Origin: Planctomycetaceae bacterium
Lineage (GTDB): Bacteria; Planctomycetota; Planctomycetia; Pirellulales; Pirellulaceae
DNA length: 38,213 bases
Assembly: GCA_012729315.1 (NCBI GenBank)
Contig: JAAYDI010000075.1
Location: 1-38,213, forward strand
Direction of reading: 5' to 3'
The notes beneath the pieces are model-generated. The model ran no database searches. It had not been told where the DNA came from and saw only the letters and a program-made list of their open reading frames with translations. Within the stretch, counting starts at the first letter, position 1. Each line of letters begins with the position of its first letter. A program made the translations under genes and the position numbers. This document shows positions 31,973 through 38,213 of this stretch, in pieces.

Positions 31973-32713
31973 ATGGTCGATCCAAACATCATGGACGATG
32001 CGTTGCTGATAACGCGGCTCAAGACGATTCGGGAACTCCATCCCACGTTTCTTCTTGACGCCTCGTATGGCGTGTTGAATGCGGCCGGCAACCCGTGTCT
32101 TGACTCAGAACTGGTTGCCAGTTGGGTGGCCAAGGTCGGGGGCGTCACGTTTACACAACCACTGGAAGCAGAGCAGCCCCGCTGGCTGGAATGTGGCATT
32201 GGCAACCGCCCAGCATTGTTGTTTGATGGCAGTGATGATTTCCTAGTCAGCAGGCAGACAGCCGCCCTTCGCGCCGCATTGAGCAGCCAGAGCGGTACGA
32301 TCGTCGCAGTCACACAAATGACAGTCGCAAATGGTGCTGTCCTGTCCTGCGTGATCAGCGGGTACGATGGAGGCGTCACAGCGAGAGCAATCGGCTTCGG
32401 GTATGGCTCGACGGCGAAAACGTACACGCGCGCGTCTGTTGATGGTCCCGTGGTTAGCTCAGGTACAGGCTCGACCGTCGTTGGCACCAACAAGGCCGTC
32501 GCCACGTGGACGACCAACGAAGCCGCAACCGAGTGGGAGCACTACGTCGATGCCGTGAAGCAAACGATGACCGGGGGAGGCGTGGGTAACGACGGCAAAT
32601 GGCTTGACGACATCACCAACTGGACTCGTTGTGCCGTCGGTAGCTACAGCGAGGGACTCTACCCATTCCCAGGTCGCATCGCCCTCATCGCGGGATGGAA
32701 TACCAGGTTATGA
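31973..32713 (+). CDS. LamG-like (concanavalin-type) tail protein
   Basis: The 246-residue protein has the LamG/jelly-roll pattern: after a short leader (1-45), a W-x-A-K-V-G-G strand (51-57), then N-R-P-A-L-L-F-D-G-S-D-D-F at 78-90, a signature I know from LamG-like repeats in phage fibres and bacterial adhesins, followed by V-A-T-Q strands and a final G-R-I-A-L-I-A-G-W. Such domains bind glycans. It overlaps the next gene as ATGA, so it likely forms an assembly with the glycosidase-like protein and tailspike after it. GAGGG precedes the ATG. Confidence 0.68.
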   Translation: MVDPNIMDDALLITRLKTIRELHPTFLLDASYGVLNAAGNPCLDSELVASWVAKVGGVTFTQPLEAEQPRWLECGIGNRPALLFDGSDDFLVSRQTAALRAALSSQSGTIVAVTQMTVANGAVLSCVISGYDGGVTARAIGFGYGSTAKTYTRASVDGPVVSSGTGSTVVGTNKAVATWTTNEAATEWEHYVDAVKQTMTGGGVGNDGKWLDDITNWTRCAVGSYSEGLYPFPGRIALIAGWNTRL

Positions 32714-33633
32714 GCGCGATCATCACCGCCGCTAACCAACTCGTCAAACAGTACGCAGCCGATGAAAAATCAGCTGCGTTTATCACGGAGATGTTCGCCA
32801 CCATTGCGGACGAGGACAGCCGCGGCGAGTTCTCGCCGTTTGTGCTGTCGTATGACGCGGAGGCAATCGCGGCAGGTGCGACATCATATCGGCTGGGCAC
32901 CACCAGCTTCTGGAACATCAGAGACGGCGTCATTGACCCGGCGAGGATCCAGTATTACATCAGCATGTTTGGTGCGGAATCGTCCCCGCTCGTCATGGAC
33001 ATAGAGGCGTGGGATCTGAAAACGGAATGGGATGTTGCCGGTCCCAACCTGCAACTGGCCGCACGCATGTGGTCGGAGGGATCGTCACGACCGATCGGCT
33101 TCTACGCCATCATGCCCGACGTGCAATACTGGTACTTCGTCTTGTTAGCGCGTGCGATCGCCGAGGCGAATGCCTACGACATCGTAAAATACTCGGCGAA
33201 CATTTCGTCGTGGATGACGCGCAACGATCGCACGTATGCCATGCTTGGGCAGTACGTCGATTTCCTCGTGCCGCGCGTCTACGTGTTATACAGCGATGAC
33301 TCGAACAATCCATTCTCCGACTGGAAGCTGTACGCCACGTCCGCAATCCAAGAGGCCGTCAGGATCGCAAACGGGAAGCCTGTCTACCCTATGATGGCAC
33401 CGCAGGTAGGCGGTGCTACCGAACCTCTACTGGAGACTGAGTGGATCAATGCGTTGCAGTACGTATTCTCCTTGCCGGGAGTGTCGGGGGTGGCGATCTA
33501 CAGTGGCGGCACAGATCCGGTGCTGTATAACTGGGTCACCGCTATCGCGGATACGCTTAGGGATTTGCATGGACTCCTGTTGATAGACGGAACGCTGCTG
33601 CTGCTTGCGGATACAACAGGCTTGATTGGTTAG
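32710..33633 (+). CDS. TIM-barrel glycosidase-like virion protein (GH56-like pattern)
   Basis: The ATG at 32710 overlaps the previous stop. The 307-residue product has a beta/alpha order with V-M-D-I-E-A-W-D at 95-102, in which Asp97 and Glu99 match the D-x-E pair of GH56 hyaluronidases, then I-G-F-Y-A-x-M-P-D near 129-136 (GH56 has G-Y-Y-A-Y-P), a P-R-V-Y strand near 191-194, and a K-P-V-Y-P strand near 222-226. This fits a polysaccharide-cleaving TIM barrel that would act on capsule or slime. The match is by motif, not by search, and a catalytically dead or different hydrolase family is possible. An upstream ATG at 32695 is in frame but has no ribosome-binding site. Confidence 0.55.
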   Translation: MSAIITAANQLVKQYAADEKSAAFITEMFATIADEDSRGEFSPFVLSYDAEAIAAGATSYRLGTTSFWNIRDGVIDPARIQYYISMFGAESSPLVMDIEAWDLKTEWDVAGPNLQLAARMWSEGSSRPIGFYAIMPDVQYWYFVLLARAIAEANAYDIVKYSANISSWMTRNDRTYAMLGQYVDFLVPRVYVLYSDDSNNPFSDWKLYATSAIQEAVRIANGKPVYPMMAPQVGGATEPLLETEWINALQYVFSLPGVSGVAIYSGGTDPVLYNWVTAIADTLRDLHGLLLIDGTLLLLADTTGLIG

Positions 33634-33651
33634 ACACGGAAAGGTTCTGCT

Positions 33652-35850
33652 ATGGCAATGCCCACTGGGTATACACGGTTAACGGACGTGTCGAGCGCCT
33701 TGTCGGTGTCCGATCAAGATCGAGTGCTGCTCACGAATAGCACGGCGCTGAGTGTGGAGAATTTACGAAGGGCGTTGTTCGGCAGCAATGTTCTGCACAT
33801 TACACCGTCAGGGGACACAACCGGTGTTACAGATACGGCCAATATTCAGAATGCACTGAACAGTCTTACGGCGCCACAGTTAAGTGTAAGCGCATATCAT
33901 GCCGGGCCTATTGGTGTTGTTAGACTTCAAGGACATTATTATGTTAATGCGCCGCTAGTTTCAGGGATACCCGAGCAACCTAGAGCCTACGGTCCAAGTA
34001 TTATTTCACTGGGCGCGGCTTTAATTGAGGCAGTAGGGAATAATTGGCTCGCAACCGACTATGTTCTTGCATGTTACGGTAACACTGTTGGCGATAGAGG
34101 CGGATTTAGTCGTGCGGTCGTCAGTGGCATTAAGATTAAAGCGTCGCATAAATGTCGTGGCTTATTACTTGCAAGGCAATTTCACTTTTCTGGTATTGAG
34201 AAAGTACAAATCGAGCAAACAAGACAGAGTGCGTTGGATATGCCAACATGCTGGAAATCATTTGCGCGAGATATTCATATTCTAAATTGTCGTGGATTTG
34301 CGTTGCGGTTAGGAACATGCGACAACATAAGACTAGAAAACGTACGAATTGGTTATGCGCGCGGTATTTGGCACGCAAATAACGATAGCGATCCGTATCC
34401 GTTAGGTAGCGATGCCGCAGATAGCCGTAACATGACTTTATATGAGGTGAAATATGGTGTTGGCGCCGCTCGCGCGCATTACTCAACAAATTATAAAGAA
34501 GATTGGCCCGACGCGGCAGATACAACACATCCGTTTTACAACGAGGCTACTGGCGATGTTGGATACCTGCAAACACCAGAGCGGGAACGTTGCTGTATCT
34601 GGGTCGGTAGTCCACATGTCCGCGCCAGCGGCCTGATGCTTGAAAATTGTTACTATGGTGATAGGCCGCTTATTTTTATTCCAAAAGCGGATAATTTGAA
34701 CCACCTGTTTGAAGATATGTACACGGAAGTGTGCTACAACACCGACTGTAAAGTTTATGCAGAGCTGTCTGCAGAAAATTCAACAATCTGCGGCAATTTA
34801 ACGTTTAGTAACGTACAGTCAAATGACAATTTAACAGCATATGACGCGACGGCAAAATGTCGACACTGGTTGCGCTTAGGCAGCGGATATGGAGCAGATG
34901 GCAGTACCGCAAGTTCGGTAGCCGCAAACGTTTTGATTAACGGTATACAGGCGTATGGCTTGTCTACTGGGATTGTTGCGTGCAGCGGCCCAGGAATATA
35001 TAACAATATTAAAGTAAATAATGCGATCACTGGGACTGACAGACTATCGCCAACGCAGTGGGTTGTTGCGGAAACAGGAGCGATCGTAAATGCAAATAGC
35101 ACGGTATACGGCGTGGCCAATAATGTCGTTGCCGCGTATAAATCGCGTGGTACCGCGCTAATACCAGGCGGGAGTACGTCAGTTACTATTGCCCACGGAC
35201 TTTCTGTAGTTCCCAAAACGTCGGATATTGTGCTTACCGCAACTAATATATCAAACAGTAAACTTTTAGCCATCACTGCTGTATCTGCAACTACGTTTAC
35301 GGTTACCGCTGACACAGACCCAGGCAGCAACGGTCAGTCGTTTGCTTGGCAAATCAAATGTAATCCTGTTGACTATGTAGTCGCAACAACTGCGCCCGGT
35401 GAGTGCGTTACAAACGGTACATTTGATAGCAATATCGCTAACTGGATTAACCATTCAACATTACCGTATGATACAGCGGAATGGACAAACGAAGGCGTGC
35501 ATCTTGTAGCCAACGGCGACGGATCTCCTGTGGTCTGTCATTTTTATCAGGATCTTGGGCTTAAATTGGGGCAGAAGTATAGAGTATCTGGTCGTGTGAT
35601 TGGTAGCGGAGTCTCTGTGAACATTAAGAAAACCTCAAATCAAGGCGCGGCGCACGCAATTACTCCTGCTTCACCAGTATCAAGTACAATTGGTTCTGAT
35701 GGCCGTTTTTCGAAGATTGTCACGGTGACAAACGCGACTCAGTCATTAGTTGTGCTTGCTACAAACAATGCCGCAATTGAAGCCTGGGTGGATGAGTTAA
35801 GTATTGTGCCAAATACCACATCATCACTTCCAGATAGTGTTCCACCGTAG
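33652..35850 (+). CDS. Tailspike / receptor-binding protein (right-handed beta-helix)
   Basis: The 732-residue protein starts with a short anchor-like part (about 1-65). It then runs as a beta-helix (about 80-490) with short I-x-I-x-N-C, I-R-L-E-N-V-R-I strands and Asn-rich turns, the pectin-lyase pattern of phage spikes. Residues about 505-580 hold a strand block ending in F-A-W-Q, and the C-terminal part (about 590-720) looks like a carbohydrate-binding sandwich (N-G-T-F-D-S-N-I-A-N-W near its start). The gene is much more AT-rich than its neighbours from about 33870 on, while its first 200 bases match them, so the surface part seems to be acquired. GGAAAGG precedes the ATG. It is the last gene of the late operon. 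Confidence 0.75.
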   Translation: MAMPTGYTRLTDVSSALSVSDQDRVLLTNSTALSVENLRRALFGSNVLHITPSGDTTGVTDTANIQNALNSLTAPQLSVSAYHAGPIGVVRLQGHYYVNAPLVSGIPEQPRAYGPSIISLGAALIEAVGNNWLATDYVLACYGNTVGDRGGFSRAVVSGIKIKASHKCRGLLLARQFHFSGIEKVQIEQTRQSALDMPTCWKSFARDIHILNCRGFALRLGTCDNIRLENVRIGYARGIWHANNDSDPYPLGSDAADSRNMTLYEVKYGVGAARAHYSTNYKEDWPDAADTTHPFYNEATGDVGYLQTPERERCCIWVGSPHVRASGLMLENCYYGDRPLIFIPKADNLNHLFEDMYTEVCYNTDCKVYAELSAENSTICGNLTFSNVQSNDNLTAYDATAKCRHWLRLGSGYGADGSTASSVAANVLINGIQAYGLSTGIVACSGPGIYNNIKVNNAITGTDRLSPTQWVVAETGAIVNANSTVYGVANNVVAAYKSRGTALIPGGSTSVTIAHGLSVVPKTSDIVLTATNISNSKLLAITAVSATTFTVTADTDPGSNGQSFAWQIKCNPVDYVVATTAPGECVTNGTFDSNIANWINHSTLPYDTAEWTNEGVHLVANGDGSPVVCHFYQDLGLKLGQKYRVSGRVIGSGVSVNIKKTSNQGAAHAITPASPVSSTIGSDGRFSKIVTVTNATQSLVVLATNNAAIEAWVDELSIVPNTTSSLPDSVPP

Positions 35851-36012
35851 TTACGCGTATATGGTGGTGTCGCCCGGCGAGTCAGCATCATTCCGTACGC
35901 GTGTGTCGGCATCGAGTACGGCAATCACGTATAGGCTGGCGTAGGATGTGGCATGGGAGCACCGGTTGCTGTGGCCTGAGGCAAACGTGGGCGGACTATA
36001 GACGCGACAGGA
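35851..36012 (+). other. Convergent intergenic gap, no gene seen
   Basis: This 162-base gap separates the end of the rightward late operon from the leftward small gene. I see no gene. A weak inverted repeat CCGTAC...GTACGG around 35893-35922 has a long loop and no U-run, so a terminator is possible but not shown. Confidence 0.35.
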
Positions 36013-36219
36013 CTATCCCGCGTCTCTGCCCTCGTCTCTGTCCTCGGCAGCAGAATCGATCCGGCCGAGCGGCGTTGGGCTCTCGGCACCAGAACGAATC
36101 ATGTTGGCGATTCGCGTCAGCATTCGCGTCATCACGGGGTTGTCGCTGACATTTGCGAGGTGACACTCGACGCATCGCACGCATCTCTCACGTTCCGCTG
36201 CGACTTCTGTTGATACCAT
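36013..36219 (-). CDS. Small CxxCxxCH protein downstream of the integrase
   Basis: Reading leftward from ATG 36219, a 68-residue frame overlaps the end of the integrase gene by 32 bases. Residues 13-20 are C-V-R-C-V-E-C-H, three Cys spaced by two residues and then His, a credible zinc site. The rest is helical and ends in an acidic/basic tail. GGAAGG lies roughly 12 bases upstream of the ATG. It could be an excisionase-type or regulatory partner of the integrase, since it lies on the same strand and would share its transcript. A helix-turn-helix is not obvious. Confidence 0.4.
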   Translation of the reverse strand: MVSTEVAAERERCVRCVECHLANVSDNPVMTRMLTRIANMIRSGAESPTPLGRIDSAAEDRDEGRDAG

Positions 36220-37096
36220 GATGGGCAACGCCTTCCAGGCGAAACAGCACTTCGGACGGTTGCTTCTGTTTGACGATCCGTGGGTCCAGATATCGCTTCG
36301 TCGTTTCTCTGTTGGCATGACCGAGTAGGTCGGTCGCGTTTCCGCCTGCAGCTTCGTAGTAGCTGGCCGCGGTGCGCCGCAGGCGGTGAAACTTGCTGCG
36401 CGAGTCCGTCGGCAGGCCTGCGCGGCGCAAGATCTTCCGGTAGACATGGTACAGGTACGTGGTACTGAATGGCCACGGGAAGATGAGGCGTCTTTCTGGC
36501 AGTGAGATAGCTTGGAGCGTCCCGAGCGTGTCGGGCCCGAGCAGAAAACACTTATCCTCACGCTTGCCTTTGCGCAGCTCTGCCGGAACGATCAGCCAGC
36601 CGTCGCTGTTGAGGTGCTCCCAGGTGAGCTGGCGAATCGCTCCAATGCGTTCTGCCGTGTCCCAACAGACTTCGTGTATGGCGATCCACCACGTAGCAGC
36701 CGGGATGCCATCGTAGTATCCGGTCTGATCGTGGCAGGCCTGCACGAGTCGCCGCATGTCCGATTCCAGCCAGGCGAGGGGGGCCCGCTTTGGCGCCACC
36801 TCGGGCTCGACATCGGGGAAGGCCTCGACGTACCTCTTCCGTGCCGCGAACGACCAGATAGCCAGGAGCTGGGAGCGTTCCTTGTTCACGGTATACGGAC
36901 TGCGCTTGTCCGCAACGAGACGGGCCAAGTGCATGGACACTTGAGTGTCGGTCAAATCCTCAAGGGTTGCGGGTCGCCCTAAGGTCTCCTCGAAACAGCG
37001 GATGCTGTAGCGGTAGAGCCGGACCGTGTTATCCGATCGGTTCCGCAGTTTCAGGGGCAGGTAAATCGTCTCAAAAAAATCGTGGAGCAACATCAC
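36188..37096 (-). CDS. int: Tyrosine integrase of the prophage
   Basis: The 302-residue protein has the tyrosine recombinase order: an N-terminal SAM-like core-binding domain (about 1-100), then Arg150 (A-E-R-I-G-A-I-R-Q-L), a basic Lys near 176-179, His237-Arg240 (F-H-R-L-R-R-T), His260 (L-L-G-H) and the nucleophile Tyr269 (K-R-Y-L-D-P). All catalytic positions are present, so it is probably active. It lies about 140 bases from the tRNA-like att site and reads away from it. The start is GTG 37096 or ATG 37093, with AAGGA upstream. It would insert the phage into a tRNA gene 3' end. Confidence 0.9.
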   Translation of the reverse strand: MMLLHDFFETIYLPLKLRNRSDNTVRLYRYSIRCFEETLGRPATLEDLTDTQVSMHLARLVADKRSPYTVNKERSQLLAIWSFAARKRYVEAFPDVEPEVAPKRAPLAWLESDMRRLVQACHDQTGYYDGIPAATWWIAIHEVCWDTAERIGAIRQLTWEHLNSDGWLIVPAELRKGKREDKCFLLGPDTLGTLQAISLPERRLIFPWPFSTTYLYHVYRKILRRAGLPTDSRSKFHRLRRTAASYYEAAGGNATDLLGHANRETTKRYLDPRIVKQKQPSEVLFRLEGVAHHGINRSRSGT

Positions 37097-37139
37097 CAGG
37101 ATCCTTGTACGGTAGCCGGCTTCGTCGCTTCACGCACTC

Positions 37140-37153
37140 CCTGCTTCGGCAGG
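37140..37153. other. TTCG-loop hairpin upstream of integrase
   Basis: CCTGC-TTCG-GCAGG forms a perfect five-base stem with a very stable tetraloop. It has no U-run. It lies between the integrase start and the att site and could be an RNA element in the integrase leader (complement strand) or chance. Confidence 0.25.
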
Positions 37154-37231
37154 CCGCAAAAGGGTGTGTCAGGGCCACCATCCAAGTCTTCCGTGCCCTG
37201 ATCGAACAGCAGGCATGGCCCCCCCCATTGG

Positions 37232-37264
37232 CATTGGTCAGGTTCGAATCCTGTCCTCTCCGCT
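37232..37264 (+). tRNA. tRNA 3' fragment (probably tRNA-Ser), prophage att site
   Basis: TTCGAAT at 37243-37249 is a T-loop flanked by CAGG and CCTG stem halves; CCTCTCC follows at 37255-37261 as an acceptor 3' strand, and G at 37262 as the discriminator. GGAGAGG/CCTCTCC with G73 is typical of bacterial tRNA-Ser. The 5' acceptor, D arm and anticodon arm are missing upstream, and CCA is not encoded. So this is only the 3' end, as left at the far side of an integrated phage. The matching intact tRNA would be at attL, outside the window. Confidence 0.6.
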
Positions 37265-37446
37265 AAATCCTTTCATAGTAACGCTCGGAAACAGACACTC
37301 TGACTCCGGCCTGGGAATGCGGCTGTTTTCGGTCTCGGAGGCCGCCGATTGTTCATCGCCTGCATGCCCCACAGCCCCTATTTTGCGCTCACATAGCTGC
37401 TCACCACCGCACACGGCCACGACACGCCCGTGACAGAACCTTGCCG

Positions 37447-37950
37447 TCACTTTGGCTTCGTCCAGTCGGGCACGCGGACTTCGACAGCCGAATCCTGGCC
37501 CGGCGTATACGGCTTGATATCCAACACCGGCGTCCCCTCGAAGGCGTCGATCTTCTCGATCTCGACCACATTCTCCTTTACCGAGACGATCTTGCAGAGG
37601 CTCAGGGCAATCAGATTGGGTCTCACCGGCGCGCGGCAAGCAAACACGCCAGTGAGTGGATTCTTCTGGTCTCCCCGGGGATGGACCTGAAGGATCGTCC
37701 GCTTGGCCGGCGTGTCGTTCTTGTCAAACCACCAGATTACCTGGATGTGCGACCAGTGCTCCAATCCGAGCAGGCCGTCCTGGTATGATTTGTCGATAAT
37801 GATCACGATCCGTTCCCCCATTTTCTCGACGTGGCCGATGGGATGAACTTTGAACTCGGAGGGTGTGGCGTGCTGGGTGTCTTCTTCAGCCATGACGTTA
37901 CCGAGATGGACTCCAGTTGCCAGAATAAGGGCGGTGGTGAAGCGGATCAT
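37447..37950 (-). CDS. TsaA/TrmO-fold protein with signal peptide
   Basis: The 167-residue product has a Sec signal peptide (1-21, cleavage probably after Ala21) and then the TsaA/TrmO domain: V-H-P-I-G-H-V at 35-41, L-G-L-E-H-W-S-H-I at 61-69, W-W-F-D, H-P-R-G (90-93), G-V-F-A-C-R-A-P-V-R-P-N at 101-112 and D-I-K-P-Y-x-P at 144-150. Cytoplasmic TrmO is a SAM-dependent N6-methyltransferase of t6A37 in tRNA; an exported form cannot see tRNA or SAM in the periplasm in the usual way, so another function is likely. GGAG precedes the ATG. It is a chromosomal gene outside the prophage, pointing toward it. I recall such exported forms in Planctomycetes. Confidence 0.8.
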   Translation of the reverse strand: MIRFTTALILATGVHLGNVMAEEDTQHATPSEFKVHPIGHVEKMGERIVIIIDKSYQDGLLGLEHWSHIQVIWWFDKNDTPAKRTILQVHPRGDQKNPLTGVFACRAPVRPNLIALSLCKIVSVKENVVEIEKIDAFEGTPVLDIKPYTPGQDSAVEVRVPDWTKPK

Positions 37951-38040
37951 GGTTGGCTCCGGTTGACTGAGTGTGATGAGAACTGATCACAGGTTGCATT
38001 ATACTGCGACCGCCCCCGCAAATGGCAAACGGTGATGGGC

Positions 38041-38213
38041 TTCATTCAGTTTGAGATTCGTCGGCATTAAGCAATCACCGAGCCGGACGTCGAGCCCACC
38101 AACAATTTGGCGGAACAAGCCATCCGCTTTGTCGCCATCCACCGCCGCATCACGCAAGGCACGCGGAGTGAAGATGGCCGTCGCTGGTGCGAACGAATCT
38201 GGACGGTGATTCA
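38041..38213 (+). pseudogene. IS66-type transposase remnant (C-terminal part, truncated by window end)
   Basis: From 38071 the + strand encodes the IS66 TnpC-like C-terminal motif E-P-T-N-N-L-A-E-Q-A-I-R, followed by I-T-Q-G-T-R-S and R-W-C-E-R-I-W-T-V. In the same frame a TAA at 38068-38070 separates it from F-I-Q-F-E-I-R upstream, which looks like the preceding part of the same protein. So the gene is broken or the intact part begins elsewhere. The window ends inside it. It lies on the chromosome side of the prophage. Confidence 0.7.

Larger units (their letters stand above)
37097..37446. other. Integrase-att-chromosome junction, 350 bases without a gene
   Basis: The region holds the integrase upstream sequence, a small hairpin at 37140-37153, the tRNA-like att end at 37232-37264, and 180 bases of chromosome-side sequence. 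Short reading frames exist but none has a start signal or sensible composition. I see nothing more. Confidence 0.5.

Noticed and set aside
1-38213. CRISPR arrays, rRNA, complete tRNAs
   Set aside because: I found no regularly spaced direct repeats, no rRNA-like stretches and no complete tRNA cloverleaf; only a tRNA 3' end at 37232-37264.

Overview
The window is most of an integrated tailed phage (Caudoviricetes-like prophage) followed by about 0.9 kb of bacterial chromosome. The host is probably a planctomycete. The clues are a DUF1580-like small protein next to the left recombinase, a signal-peptide form of the TsaA/TrmO fold, an IS66-type transposase remnant, and a secreted-protein plus papain-like peptidase pair of a kind I associate with planctomycete genomes. 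These are family recollections, not searches; Nitrospirota or another high-GC phylum is not excluded. The left end of the prophage lies outside the window.

Layout: 1-1160 holds small unknown genes (+). 1152-2355 (-) holds a serine recombinase and a DUF1580-like DNA-binding protein. From 2502 a single rightward late operon runs to 35850, with most genes touching or overlapping. Its first block is head genes: scaffold-like protein, major capsid protein candidate, a virion protein candidate, an Acb2-type anti-CBASS protein, a small protein, a glycosyltransferase-methyltransferase fusion, a terminase-small candidate, TerL and portal. The second block (13.1-23.1 kb) holds connector, tail terminator, tail tube, a beta-rich protein, a hub-like protein and Cys-rich proteins. 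The third block (23.1-28.8 kb) holds two very large virion proteins, the second with the look of LPD38-type internal virion/ejection proteins. The fourth block (28.9-35.9 kb) is for the cell surface: a secreted protein, a papain-like cysteine peptidase, small membrane proteins, a LamG-like protein, a GH56-like TIM-barrel protein and an AT-rich beta-helix tailspike.

36.0-37.1 kb (-) holds a tyrosine integrase and a small Cys-rich protein. At 37232-37264 lies the 3' end of a tRNA, probably tRNA-Ser, which I read as attR. Host DNA to the right has the TrmO-like gene (-) and the IS66 remnant.

The most interesting points are the Acb2 homologue inside the capsid block, a phage papain-like peptidase translationally coupled to a secreted partner with no classical endolysin visible, the GT-MT fusion among head genes, a capsid-before-terminase gene order, two unrelated site-specific recombinases in one element, and a tailspike whose receptor-binding part has a base composition unlike the rest.
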